In this document: positions 17,562 through 26,813 of the stretch, one piece after another
How the letters are laid out: each line of letters begins with the position of its first letter
How positions within the stretch are numbered: position 1 is the first letter of the stretch
From: Erwinia aphidicola
GTDB lineage: Bacteria > Pseudomonadota > Gammaproteobacteria > Enterobacterales > Enterobacteriaceae
Length of the DNA: 64,000 nucleotides
Assembly: GCF_024169515.1 (NCBI RefSeq)
Contig: NZ_JAMKCQ010000001.1
Coordinates: 1,054,001-1,118,000, forward strand
Reading direction: 5' to 3'
Position numbers and translations under genes: made by a program
Notes under the pieces: generated by a model
The model's database searches: none
Seen by the model: only the letters and a program-made list of their open reading frames with translations
Told to the model about the DNA's origin: nothing

Positions 17562-18086
17562 TTAATCCACCATCCTGAATGGACCTGCCTGCCCAACCGT
17601 CCTGATAAGTTGCGCCAGACATTGTTTCGACGTAGCCGTATTGAGTTTATATAGAGCCTGCACCGCTTTGACAAAGTATTCGTTCTTTTGCGGAACCGTT
17701 TCAACATAAAGCGGCATTGAACACACAGACCGAACGCTGACAGGCGGCACGCTGTCATTAAGCACTTCCATTACTCCACCAACATTTTTTGGGATAGCCT
17801 GTGCAAGCGCGGTAGCAAGATCCTCAGCGAACCCGGCATCGGTAGCGGCGGCAATCAGTGGGATTATCTTTAACCATTCGGCATCCCCGCTGGATATCCC
17901 TGCAATAATATATTCCCAATCACTTTTCACCGCGGCGTGCGCATTCTCTCTGGCTAATGCCTGAAGGTAAGTCTTCGCGCCATTATGCTGGATATCGTCT
18001 AACACACTTGTCGGTGTTAGCGCAGCGAATGCCGCAATGGAATTGAACGAAATAGCGCTTAGTGTAAAGAGCATAAACTTATTCAT
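17562..18086 (-). CDS. Secreted protein of unknown function (first of a paralogous pair)
   Basis: 174 residues from the ATG preceded by AGGA; a start 22 codons upstream is possible but would bury the signal peptide MNKFMLFTLSAISFNSIAAFA. The mature part has TPTSVLDDIQ, DWEYIIAGISSGDAEWLKI, LATALAQAIP and SVRSVCSMPLYVET, matching the layout of the downstream gene (17007). A second Cys near the end (SKQCLAQLI) parallels that protein, suggesting a conserved disulfide. Function unknown; periplasmic location is inferred. Confidence 0.7.
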   Translation of the reverse strand: MNKFMLFTLSAISFNSIAAFAALTPTSVLDDIQHNGAKTYLQALARENAHAAVKSDWEYIIAGISSGDAEWLKIIPLIAAATDAGFAEDLATALAQAIPKNVGGVMEVLNDSVPPVSVRSVCSMPLYVETVPQKNEYFVKAVQALYKLNTATSKQCLAQLIRTVGQAGPFRMVD

Positions 18087-18274
18087 CTCACATCCTGTGT
18101 TGATGGCTGGCCAATACATGCCCTGCATTAATGACCCGTTCGTTTTTATCACTCATCCTGAGATTTTGCGAGCCGTCCCGCATTTCTGGTTTACATCGCC
18201 GCCATTTTGCTATGTGATCACGTTACTCGTTTAGCCCACTTATCGGGCGCTAACCGTAGCGGGATCCATAACCT

Positions 18275-19288
18275 ATGCGCTTCTATCAGGCCGACCCGAC
18301 GCTGGCGAACTACTGGCGCGGAGTGATCCTGTTTGGCAAGAACGTTGCCTCCTATAAGTTCGCCCTCGCCCATGCGCTGTATGACCTGCAGCAGCATCAG
18401 GACGACCTGATCCCGCTGGAAACATTAGCCGCACCGTTTGCCCGCCACCTCTGCACGCACCTGCGCCATGCGCCTAAACAGATCACGGTGAGTCGAAGCC
18501 AGTTTCTCGATGCCTGCATGCAGTTCAACAACGAGGAGATCGGCGAAGCGCAGCTGATTGAGCAGACGGTACGCCGTGGCTTTGCCAACGTGATTGACGC
18601 TTTCCATAACGTGAACAGCGCCGAGATCGATAAACGCTTCTTTATCGACGAGCGCAAAACTGCCAAAGGGATTCGCCTGACCGATAACTTCTACCAGCTG
18701 ACACAGACCGCGCAGTTTAACAACCTGGTGCAGGAGACGGATGCCCGCTGGCGACTGGTGGAACAGGCGTGGGCGATGGGCGTATCGCGCAACCTGATCG
18801 CGCTGGAATACGATCAACAGGAGCAGCTGCTGTTCAGCCGTCAGCAGCAGCGACGCATCAACATCACCAGCTGCCGCGACAGCCTGAACGGCTACCAGAA
18901 GGGGCGCTGCTTCTACTGCTATCGCGACATCAGCCTGCAGGCGGGCGATGACAACCTCGCCGACGTCGACCACTTTATTCCCTGGTCGCTGCACGCCACG
19001 CACGCCAACCTCAACGGCGTCTGGAACCTGGTGCTGGCCTGCCAGTCATGCAATCGCGGCCACGAAGGCAAGTTTGCCCGCATCCCGTCGCTGCCGCTGC
19101 TGGAGCGTTTACATCACCGTAATGAATACTTTATTAACAGCCACCTGCCGCTGCGAGAAACGCTGATCCAGCAAACCGGCAGCAGCAGCCAGCAGCGCCA
19201 CAACTTTCTGCAGCAGCGCTGGCAGAGCGCGCTCAATGCGCTGCTGCACACCTGGCAGCCCGCCGCACAAGGGGACAGTATTTTCTGA
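18275..19288 (+). CDS. HNH endonuclease-domain protein
   Basis: 337 residues. A predicted helical N-terminal region (1-210) precedes a C-terminal HNH nuclease domain: zinc-ligand pair CFYCYRD (about 210), the catalytic DVDHFIPWSLH, then NGVWNLVLACQSCNRGHEGK with the second CxxC. Such nucleases cut DNA using a divalent metal. It overlaps the following methyltransferase gene by one base (TGATG). Nuclease-methyltransferase coupling recalls restriction-modification, but the partner is a small-molecule-type methyltransferase, so a classical R-M pair is not demonstrated. Base composition is still core-like. Confidence 0.85.
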   Translation: MRFYQADPTLANYWRGVILFGKNVASYKFALAHALYDLQQHQDDLIPLETLAAPFARHLCTHLRHAPKQITVSRSQFLDACMQFNNEEIGEAQLIEQTVRRGFANVIDAFHNVNSAEIDKRFFIDERKTAKGIRLTDNFYQLTQTAQFNNLVQETDARWRLVEQAWAMGVSRNLIALEYDQQEQLLFSRQQQRRINITSCRDSLNGYQKGRCFYCYRDISLQAGDDNLADVDHFIPWSLHATHANLNGVWNLVLACQSCNRGHEGKFARIPSLPLLERLHHRNEYFINSHLPLRETLIQQTGSSSQQRHNFLQQRWQSALNALLHTWQPAAQGDSIF

Positions 19289-19887
19289 TGAACAGTGACT
19301 ATTACCAGCTGCACGCACAGCGCTTTTTCAGCGAGACGGTGGATGTCGATATGTCCGAACTGTATCGCCCGTTCGTCGCCCACCTCAAGCCGGGCGCGCG
19401 GATACTCGACGCCGGCTGTGGCTCCGGGCGCGATGCCAAAGCGTTTCGCGAGATGGGCTATGACGTGGAAGCGTTCGATGCCTCCGCCGAACTGGTCGAA
19501 CTGGCGCGCCAGCATACGGGATTACCGGTTAAGCAGATGCGCTTCGAGGACGTCACTGAAGTGGAGCGCTACGACGGCATCTGGTGCTGTGCTTCCCTGC
19601 TGCACGTGCCGCTGGCGGAACTGCCGGGGGTGATGACGCAGCTGGCAAAGGCGCTAAAGCCTGGCGGGGTCTGGTATCTGTCGTTTAAGTACGGCAGCGG
19701 GGAGAGGGAGAAGGATGGGCGGAGGTTTACGGATATGGATGATAGTGGAATTCGAATCCTGCTAAATTTATTGGATTGCATTCATTTGGTTCACAACTGG
19801 TTTACAAATGATCATCGGCCAGTATATAAACAAAGATGGTCAAACTTTATACTATCCAAGAAGGGGTTGGATTTTAGAAAGACCTAA
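19288..19887 (+). CDS. Class I SAM-dependent methyltransferase with a compositionally chimeric 3' end
   Basis: 199 residues. SAM-binding motif I is ILDAGCGSGRDAKAF (about 39-53), the acidic end of strand 2 is EAFDAS, and motif IV is YDGIWCCASLLHVP. This resembles TehB-like or generic small-molecule methyltransferases. The gene overlaps the HNH nuclease gene by one base. Up to about 19735 the DNA is GC-rich like its neighbours; the last 50 codons are AT-rich like the following island, yet still encode family-like residues (HNWFTNDHRPVY, RWSNFIL). The 3' end was therefore probably exchanged by recombination when the island arrived. Confidence 0.82.
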   Translation: MNSDYYQLHAQRFFSETVDVDMSELYRPFVAHLKPGARILDAGCGSGRDAKAFREMGYDVEAFDASAELVELARQHTGLPVKQMRFEDVTEVERYDGIWCCASLLHVPLAELPGVMTQLAKALKPGGVWYLSFKYGSGEREKDGRRFTDMDDSGIRILLNLLDCIHLVHNWFTNDHRPVYKQRWSNFILSKKGLDFRKT

Positions 19888-19969
19888 AAATCATACTTGA
19901 CACATCATTATTTACTCCGTTAATAGTTGCAGTTATGCTAAGGTTTAACAAACTAAATTCAACCATCGG

Positions 19970-21916
19970 ATGGAAACCATGAACTTTAATGATCTACTGA
20001 ATGATATAGAAAATCTTTTGGTTGGGGTTGAATTGGAATCAATAAATCCATCAACTCCATCGGTAGTTCTTATTGGTATTGATCGAGCCAGCGGTAAATA
20101 CCTCCTAAAAACCAAAGAGAAAGAATTCGAAAGAAAAATAACCGAGCTTGAAATTATTTTTTATGACCTTAATAAAAAAGGGTTTTGCAATGTAGAACAA
20201 ACATTGTATGGAAGTAGCAGTAGCCGAAACCATCCCGAAACCATCTTGGCAAACTTACCATATATTCAACATTTTAAATACGAAAGAAAAAAACACTTAT
20301 TATTTAGAAAGAAAAGAACTCATACTGCAGGAACATTAAATGAAGTGTCTTCTGAAGAATTTCTTAAAATACGAGAAAAAATTGATTGCTTCCATAAGCT
20401 TTCAATATCATCCATTAAAAATGAACAAAATGAAATTATTTCATCTCTTAATAAAAATCTGAGTCCAATCATAAAGACTAGCTTGGGTAACTCAAAATAT
20501 CAGTCCATTGAGTCTGCGCTAAATAAATTGGGCATATTGCAATTAACCCTTGAAAACTCCATAGTAAGTTTAGACTTCGATGAAGAAACAAAAAATATTA
20601 ACAATACATTAATGAATGAAAAAAAGTTTAACTCCATTGAAGCAGAAATAGAATCTCCAAGTTATACTGGAGTCGATGATGGAAACATCGAAGAGTCACC
20701 ATTTCCTCCTAAAGAAAAAGCAGTCTCATTAATTGAAAGAAGTATGAGAATTAGACAATTAACACCTGTCCTCTCACTTATTTATGATCGGGTTCATTTC
20801 AAAGAAATTGAACTCCAACCTGACTTTCAACGTAAAGATAGAATTTGGAAAACAGATAAAAAATCAAAACTCATTGAATCTATTTTAATGGGATTACCTT
20901 TGCCTGTTTTCTATTTTGCAGAAAAGCCAAATAAAGATTGGATAGTTGTAGATGGCTTACAACGTGTTACAACAATTTATGACTTTATGGCAGGAAAGTT
21001 CTCATTGAAAGGTTTGGAGGTTTTAGGAGAACAATATGATAATAAATACTTTAATGATTTATCTAGAGTTGAGCAGCGCGATATAAAAGAGTATTCTATA
21101 ACAGCTCACTTGCTTGATACATCAACTGATAAAAACAATATGATTGTTGAATTATTCCATAGAATAAATACCTATGGAGTAAAATTGAGTGATCAAGAAA
21201 TAAGGTCCGCATTAAACCAAGGTACTAGTGTTACTTTTTTACGCTATTTGTCATCTATGGATGTGTTCAAGAAATCTACCCATGGAAAAGTCAAACCTGA
21301 TAGACAAAAAGACATGGAGCTATGCCTTTCAGCAATATCATTCATGATTAATGGATATGAAAACTTCGGACAAAAATCGTACGATAGCTTTCTTTCCCAA
21401 GGAATGAGTTGTTTAAATGACCATCAACTTACCTTAGATAACCTCGAAGAAATTGATATTGGTAATTCTAATATCAAAGAAAATGCTAGTGATGAAATAT
21501 TCTTAATTCTTTCAAGAAAATTTGAACGAGCATTAACGCTCTCTCACAAAATATTTGGCGACATTTGCTTCATTAAAGAAACCAAATCTAAGAAGACAGC
21601 TCCTGTCAGTAAACAACTTTTTGAATTACTCATTACTTATTTTTCAGAATTAACTACAGAACAAGAAATTACATTATTAGAAAAAAGAAATAAATTTATA
21701 GATGAATTATATTTGGCAATTGAAAAAAATGATGCAACTTACGCAAAATGGGATTCAGAGTTATATAGCCAACAAAACAGAGGTTTTATGTATTCTATTT
21801 CAACTTCAACCGGAAAAAAAGTTACTGTTAAGTATAGGTTTGAAGCATTCAGAGAGATATTAAAAAGAAGTACTGGTATAAACGTTCAACTATCGGCGAT
21901 CGGTGAAACTAAATGA
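19970..21916 (+). CDS. DUF262-domain protein, first gene of putative defence operon
   Basis: 648 residues, AT-rich. The N-terminal 230 residues are not recognised. The central DUF262 (GmrSD N-terminal/ParB-like) domain has IELQPDFQRKDRIW (about 280) and the signature VVDGLQRVTTIYDFMAGKF (about 325-343). The C-terminal third is helical. In GmrS and related proteins the DGQQR motif is part of a ParB-like nucleotide-hydrolysing fold linked to nuclease activity against phage DNA; here the motif reads DGLQR. The next gene starts within its stop codon (ATGA overlap). A second in-frame ATG at 19979 is an alternative start. Confidence 0.8.
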   Translation: METMNFNDLLNDIENLLVGVELESINPSTPSVVLIGIDRASGKYLLKTKEKEFERKITELEIIFYDLNKKGFCNVEQTLYGSSSSRNHPETILANLPYIQHFKYERKKHLLFRKKRTHTAGTLNEVSSEEFLKIREKIDCFHKLSISSIKNEQNEIISSLNKNLSPIIKTSLGNSKYQSIESALNKLGILQLTLENSIVSLDFDEETKNINNTLMNEKKFNSIEAEIESPSYTGVDDGNIEESPFPPKEKAVSLIERSMRIRQLTPVLSLIYDRVHFKEIELQPDFQRKDRIWKTDKKSKLIESILMGLPLPVFYFAEKPNKDWIVVDGLQRVTTIYDFMAGKFSLKGLEVLGEQYDNKYFNDLSRVEQRDIKEYSITAHLLDTSTDKNNMIVELFHRINTYGVKLSDQEIRSALNQGTSVTFLRYLSSMDVFKKSTHGKVKPDRQKDMELCLSAISFMINGYENFGQKSYDSFLSQGMSCLNDHQLTLDNLEEIDIGNSNIKENASDEIFLILSRKFERALTLSHKIFGDICFIKETKSKKTAPVSKQLFELLITYFSELTTEQEITLLEKRNKFIDELYLAIEKNDATYAKWDSELYSQQNRGFMYSISTSTGKKVTVKYRFEAFREILKRSTGINVQLSAIGETK

Positions 21917-23043
21917 ATAAAATAAACTCCATCAACCTGATCAACTTTAAAGCATATAAGAACCAAACCTTTGACTTTGAAGGACTTACTGTATTTTGCG
22001 GAAGCAACTCGGTTGGAAAAAGCACGGCAATTCAGGCTCTTGGGATATTACTACAATCTAACTGTGGAAGAAATGTCAATATTAATGGCGAACTTGTGAA
22101 TGTAGGCGACATTGATGATATACACAATTTCTTCAATCGAAGCGAAGAAACATTAAAAATAACCTTAAACACTGATAAGTTCACAGCATCTTGGGGGTAT
22201 GAAAACATAGATCAAAAGGAATACCTTGCTCGGAAAAACATGCTTCCTCGAATTAATCATACTAATAATAATGAAAAAATTAGTGATGAAAGTAATGAAG
22301 CTGGCTCAAATATAATTTATCAGTATCTTCACGCAGAACGATTTGGGCCGAGAAATAACTTACCAATGGCTGAACATAATCATAATTATGATTGGTTGGG
22401 TACGAAAGGTGAATTTACTATTGAAGTACTTGAAAGTTTAATATCAGAAAAAAGACTTGAATTAGAAAATGAAGATATCAGGAAGCATCCTTCTACTGGG
22501 AAAAGTCATAGTGTATATTCTAACATCGAGGCATGGATGGAAGAAATTACGCCAGGCTATAAAATGAATCCCAAGAAAATCAAAGAGGCAAGGCTTTCTT
22601 ACAACACAGTATTACCACCCCATGGCTATGAGACTAAACCTATAAATGTTGGTTTTGGGTACAGCTACGCATTAAGTGTAGTAACAGCATTATTAATTTC
22701 GAAACGAGGAGATGTTGTTATCATTGAAAATCCTGAGGCACACTTGCACCCAAAAGGGCAAAGTTATTTAGGAAGACTAATCGCACTATCATCAATGTCC
22801 GGACTACAAATAATCATTGAGACTCATAGCGAACATATAATTAATGGCATCAGATTAATGATCAGATCTGGAAGTGTTATAGCTAACAATGTCATTTTTT
22901 ATAATATCTATAATAATAATTTAGAATCGAAAGTAGTGAAGATAAAATTGAATCAGCAAGCACAATTTTCATCTTGGCCAGAAAACTTTTTTGACCAGCA
23001 AGCAATAGATATGGACATGTTAATTTCTGGAGGGGTAATATGA
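21913..23043 (+). CDS. AAA (ABC-type, DUF3696-like) ATPase, second gene of putative defence operon
   Basis: 376 residues. An SMC/RecF-like ATPase head: Walker A FCGSNSVGKST (about 32-42), a long insertion, Walker B VVIIENPEAHLHP (about 270), then the switch IIETHSEHIING. The C-terminal NFFDQQAIDMDMLISGG matches the tail seen in DUF3696 ATPases. Such stand-alone ATPases are common sensors or motors in phage-defence operons such as Gabija, Septu and retron-Eco8-like systems. It overlaps both neighbours by four bases, so the three proteins are probably made together and act as a complex. Confidence 0.85.
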   Translation: MNKINSINLINFKAYKNQTFDFEGLTVFCGSNSVGKSTAIQALGILLQSNCGRNVNINGELVNVGDIDDIHNFFNRSEETLKITLNTDKFTASWGYENIDQKEYLARKNMLPRINHTNNNEKISDESNEAGSNIIYQYLHAERFGPRNNLPMAEHNHNYDWLGTKGEFTIEVLESLISEKRLELENEDIRKHPSTGKSHSVYSNIEAWMEEITPGYKMNPKKIKEARLSYNTVLPPHGYETKPINVGFGYSYALSVVTALLISKRGDVVIIENPEAHLHPKGQSYLGRLIALSSMSGLQIIIETHSEHIINGIRLMIRSGSVIANNVIFYNIYNNNLESKVVKIKLNQQAQFSSWPENFFDQQAIDMDMLISGGVI

Positions 23044-23927
23044 TTTTAAATGTCTTTTACTCCCATTTTAGTTTAAGGAAATCACATGCCTGCTCATATA
23101 GAGAGCTTGAATCTTTTTTTAAAGAACTTAGTGATTTTCAAAAGCTTTTTCCTTACAAAGATATTGAGCACAGTATTGCAACAGACTTTCTAAAGTATAG
23201 ATACTATGGGACATCAATTGAACAACAAATTGAAAATTTCTGTTTTCAGGACAAGCAAGTTATGGCAGCTTTTAAAAGCAGATTTTTTCAAGAATGGTTT
23301 CCGCAAGCACTATTTAACAAGACTACTAATGAGCTTTTAGAGAGTTCAAAAGATGATATTGATACTCTAGTCGATAAATGTTACATCGGATACATTCCAC
23401 ATTTAGAACATATCGAAAAAGCAAACAACGTTCATACTAAGGAAGACATTGATAATAGGTTTGATTTTTTGCTTTCAAAATATCCAATGGACAGTAACTC
23501 TTGGTATTTAAGAGCCAAATCTCGTTTTGAAAATTTAATATTCCATGATAAATGTATAAACACTATAGATAACTGTGAGGAAAATATTTGCGATTTTTCC
23601 AAGTCATTAACCAAGTGTTTAATTGCATTAAATAAATGTAGCCCCACTCAACACAGGAATGTATCAACGAACCTAAAAGAAATAGGAGCTATTGCTGGAT
23701 TCAAGTGTACGGAAGAAGGTAAATCCGACCCAAAATTCAAATACTCATTTTCTTATAGTAGTGATAATTCTTCTTCACAGATCAACTGTGTCTATCATCT
23801 TAAACCATCGAAACACAACAACAGTGGCGACTCAAAACATTATCATTTAAGAATATATTTTGGCTTTTATGCTATAAAGGAAAATAGCTATAACATTGCA
23901 GTTGCAAGTATTGGTCCACATTTGTGA
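23040..23927 (+). CDS. Unknown protein, third gene of putative defence operon
   Basis: 295 residues; no family recognised. Predicted soluble, with several Cys (ENFCFQ, VDKCYIGY, HDKCINTIDNCEENICDF, LIALNKCSP) and a C-terminal stretch YHLRIYFGFYAIKENSYNIAVASIGPHL that looks like a beta-rich end. No nuclease, methyltransferase or membrane signature is visible. The ATGA overlap with the ATPase gene ties it to that system, where it may be the effector or specificity subunit. Gene order ends here, followed by a hairpin and the convergent restriction gene. Confidence 0.7.
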   Translation: MILNVFYSHFSLRKSHACSYRELESFFKELSDFQKLFPYKDIEHSIATDFLKYRYYGTSIEQQIENFCFQDKQVMAAFKSRFFQEWFPQALFNKTTNELLESSKDDIDTLVDKCYIGYIPHLEHIEKANNVHTKEDIDNRFDFLLSKYPMDSNSWYLRAKSRFENLIFHDKCINTIDNCEENICDFSKSLTKCLIALNKCSPTQHRNVSTNLKEIGAIAGFKCTEEGKSDPKFKYSFSYSSDNSSSQINCVYHLKPSKHNNSGDSKHYHLRIYFGFYAIKENSYNIAVASIGPHL

Positions 23928-23938
23928 GACTTCAAAAT

Positions 23939-23966
23939 GGAATCTGAGAAAATCAAATCAGATTCC
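23939..23966. terminator. Hairpin between convergent defence operons
   Basis: GGAATCTGA / TCAGATTCC, a 9-bp stem with a 10-base A-rich loop, in the 48-base gap between convergent stop codons. There is no strong T run, so termination is probable rather than certain. Confidence 0.5.
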
Positions 23967-23975
23967 AGTTAATAA

Positions 23976-25049
23976 TTACTCAACACATTCTTCCATAAAA
24001 CAATCCAAAAAAGTATCAGTTATACCTTGTGGATTCCTTCTCTCACATAGCGAATAAAGCTCATCAACAGCAGAATAAGGAAAGAACTTAGTTTTCATCT
24101 TCCTAAAATGCGGGTAATTTGCAAATTCCATTACCTTGTTTCTTACTTCATCAGGAGCAACAATAACCCACCTGATATCTTGTAGAAGTGGAGCGTAATC
24201 ATGGAATTTCAGCATTCTAGTTAAGCCGCTTTTTATGCCAGTACTATGCTCAATTTCCATAACGGCCGGCATAAGCCTTCCGTTTCTAAACCATATGCAA
24301 TCAATAAGTCTCGCTGCTTCAACTGCATCTTCATAAGCGCTAAGTACTTTTTCTTCGTTTAATCTCTCAATGACACCATCAATTTGTGCAATTGTACCGC
24401 TACCATATTTTATATGGCGATCATTCGCAGCAACCCATGTTCGATAGTTAAGACAATTACCAATTTTTGCTAATGCAATTTGAATCTGAGCATGACGCCT
24501 TTTTTCTTCAATACTCATTCCCACTTGTGGTGAAATGGTATCTAAATCAATACCTTGATGAACAACATCTAAGTTAATCTCAGATATAACAATATCAGTA
24601 TCATGCTTCGCCATAACCCCATTTTCATGTGGTTTGTCTGGCATGTAGATTAAGTGCTTATGTCCTGGACGAACAGCCTTTTTGCTGTTCATGCTTTCTA
24701 AACGTCCTGGCTTACAAAAGTAAAACTCGGGCGTATGAGCTAACAATGCTTCTAAAACAGACCGTGTGTTATAGCTAGCACCAAAGACCCTATCAACATT
24801 AACAGGAATGTCGCTCTTTATAGAATTAGCTAAACGCCAAATCATCTGCGATGAAATGCTTTCCTTCTTACTGTCAGCTAAGGCTTGCCCCTTGCTGGGG
24901 TCAAACCTTTTAAACTCAATAGGGCCTTCAGGTTGAATAATATTTGTTACATAAATACGACCTGCATTCCTGTCATTCACATAATTGTAGGTTGTATCTC
25001 GTGGAAGTTTAGCTATTGCATGCACTAAGTTCGATGCTGTCAGTCTCAT
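23976..25049 (-). CDS. Type II restriction endonuclease, PD-(D/E)XK-like
   Basis: 357 residues. The C-terminal part has RLIDCIWFRNGRLMPAVMEI, then EHSTGI: Asp250 followed by Glu265 and Glu267, a PD-(D/E)XK-like nuclease core of the EVEHTT variant common in type II enzymes, where the usual Lys is replaced. A following GLTRMLKFHDY is also typical of that group. The gene overlaps the cytosine methyltransferase gene by 41 bases on the same strand, which strongly supports a restriction-modification pair. Recognition sequence cannot be read from the protein. Confidence 0.75.
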   Translation of the reverse strand: MRLTASNLVHAIAKLPRDTTYNYVNDRNAGRIYVTNIIQPEGPIEFKRFDPSKGQALADSKKESISSQMIWRLANSIKSDIPVNVDRVFGASYNTRSVLEALLAHTPEFYFCKPGRLESMNSKKAVRPGHKHLIYMPDKPHENGVMAKHDTDIVISEINLDVVHQGIDLDTISPQVGMSIEEKRRHAQIQIALAKIGNCLNYRTWVAANDRHIKYGSGTIAQIDGVIERLNEEKVLSAYEDAVEAARLIDCIWFRNGRLMPAVMEIEHSTGIKSGLTRMLKFHDYAPLLQDIRWVIVAPDEVRNKVMEFANYPHFRKMKTKFFPYSAVDELYSLCERRNPQGITDTFLDCFMEECVE

Positions 25050-26121
25050 TTGACACGCCTAAATGATTTAAAATTGATTTTGCAATACCATACGCTGCTA
25101 AATAAGGCACACCATTACCTACTGTTTTAAACATGTTAGATAAAGTCATGTCCTGTGGCAATTCGAAATTAGCTGGTAATGACTGGATAGCCAGAGCTTC
25201 TGCAACGGTTATACGCCGAGGCTTGTAAGGATGTAAATGCACCTCATTATTACCGTACGCTGCAGTTGGGGAATAACGCCAGCGATGCAATCTTTTGTAT
25301 GACTTGCGACTATCGTCACCTTCCCGGACGGCTAAAAATCTCGCCAACCCTGCTCTGGCAGTAAAAACATGTTTAGCATTAGGGTGAAGATCTACTTTAT
25401 TTATCTCAAACCAATGGCTAACTGTTAGTTCAACAGGTATGCCTTCTGGAGTTGATAATTCAGAATCGACTCCAAACTCATCAGTTTCTGGCCAAGGAAA
25501 ACTGAATGCATCCCGCCCAAGATACTTTCTCTCCGACCAATGAAACTCTGAACTCAAGGATTTATCTTTGAAACCGAGTAATATTATTCTGTCTCGATCT
25601 TGTGGCGCACCATATTCGATTGAGTTGATTAATCTCTCATGGAGGATATAGCCCTTAGAACTTAATTCGACTTTAATTTTTTCAAAAAAAGCTCGATGTT
25701 TAGCAGTCCGGTATAGACCTTTGACATTTTCGAAAAGGAAGAAGTCAGGTAACATTTCACAAATTAAGTCAACATAGGTCTGCGACAAACGACCATTTTC
25801 ACCATCATGCCCTTTATTTTTCCCTGCTACAGAAAAATCAGGACAAGGTGGTCCTCCGATAAATCCGACCAGCTGATTTTCAGCACGTAAGGTATTCATA
25901 TCATTATGTAAAGATGAATGATCCACATTTTCGATGCTGCAAGGTGCATAGCCAAACCGTGGTTCTTTATGTTTGAGCACTTTTCTTGAATGCTTGTACG
26001 CTTCCATAAATGGAAGATGGAATTCATTTACATACACCACTTCATATCCAGAGTTTTCAAACCCAAGATCTAAGAATCCTGAGCCTGAAAAGAAGGAGAA
26101 AATCGCTGGCTTTGTGGTCAT
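25009..26121 (-). CDS. DNA (cytosine-5-)-methyltransferase
   Basis: 370 residues with the C5-methyltransferase motif order: motif I IFSFFSGSGFLDLGFE (about 7-22), motif IV GGPPCPDFSVAG with catalytic Cys93, motif VI FLFENVKGL, motif VIII GAPQDRDRIILLG, motif IX RRITVAEALAIQSLP and motif X TVGNGVPYLAAYGIA. The variable target-recognition region lies at about 195-285. It would protect host DNA from the overlapping restriction endonuclease by methylating C5 of cytosine in the shared site. No controller (C) gene or Vsr repair gene accompanies the pair. Confidence 0.93.
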   Translation of the reverse strand: MTTKPAIFSFFSGSGFLDLGFENSGYEVVYVNEFHLPFMEAYKHSRKVLKHKEPRFGYAPCSIENVDHSSLHNDMNTLRAENQLVGFIGGPPCPDFSVAGKNKGHDGENGRLSQTYVDLICEMLPDFFLFENVKGLYRTAKHRAFFEKIKVELSSKGYILHERLINSIEYGAPQDRDRIILLGFKDKSLSSEFHWSERKYLGRDAFSFPWPETDEFGVDSELSTPEGIPVELTVSHWFEINKVDLHPNAKHVFTARAGLARFLAVREGDDSRKSYKRLHRWRYSPTAAYGNNEVHLHPYKPRRITVAEALAIQSLPANFELPQDMTLSNMFKTVGNGVPYLAAYGIAKSILNHLGVSNETDSIELSACNS

Positions 26122-26426
26122 TGTTTATCCGTTTGAATGTTGAAAAAAGCATGCACTACTATATAAAAAAACAGGTTTCAAGGCAAAAGCATGATTGAAC
26201 TATTCTTCTCGGCTCTGACTTACTCGTCTCAATTTTCTTATAGCTGTCCGACTAAGAATGACATTCACGAACCAGATGTATATGATTGATTAATATGGTT
26301 TTATTATATTTTAGCCATCAACATTTTATCATTCTTAACCTAGTTACGGTGCTGTTCTTGCACCTCAACTGTGAGACCCACATACAATCCATATCTCCAA
26401 GATTACCAAGCCACGGGGGCTACTAA
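26122..26426. other. AT-rich region upstream of the methyltransferase gene
   Basis: About 305 bases with no gene that I can support. It should contain the promoter of the restriction-modification operon. I see no C-box-like palindrome pair that would mark controller-protein regulation. Confidence 0.5.
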
Positions 26427-26552
26427 GTGACAAAAGCAAACATCAATCCGACAATGCTTAGCTGGACGCGCGAGCGCTTAAGCGTTGGTATGGGGCAGTT
26501 TGCGCAAGTGGCTTGGCCTGTGAGGAGCGTCTGCACAGAGGGGAGAAGGTAA
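26427..26552 (+). pseudogene. Remnant of an ImmA/IrrE-type HTH-peptidase gene start
   Basis: A GTG-started reading frame of 41 codons gives VTKANINPTMLSWTRERLSV followed by GMGQFAQVAWPV and then stops. The opening resembles the INPxMLxWARERxGLS beginning of stand-alone HTH/ImmA-IrrE metallopeptidase proteins found on mobile elements. Nothing of the remaining few hundred codons follows, so this is a truncated relic. Similarity is judged by eye only. Confidence 0.45.
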
Positions 26553-26813
26553 GTTTGATGGGCTGTATGGCCTATCCCGATTACCAGTCAGCAACTTTTT
26601 CGCCATCAACCTTAGAAATAACCTTTCAAAACTTAGTTTGCCATCACAGCTTTGCCAAACTTCCAACCTTATTTAGTGCCAGTATTTTTATCTTTTGACC
26701 CTATAAGACAATAATATTCGCTATCCTGACCCCTCCTAACCTACCATGCCCCCACAAAGTTAAGTGCTATTATTATTCCCACAAATACCATAAAAAGATA
26801 AAATATTAGCACC

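Noticed and set aside
18275..19887. HNH nuclease and methyltransferase as a restriction-modification pair
   Set aside because: The methyltransferase has small-molecule-type motifs and lacks the DPPY/NPPY or C5 motifs of DNA methyltransferases.
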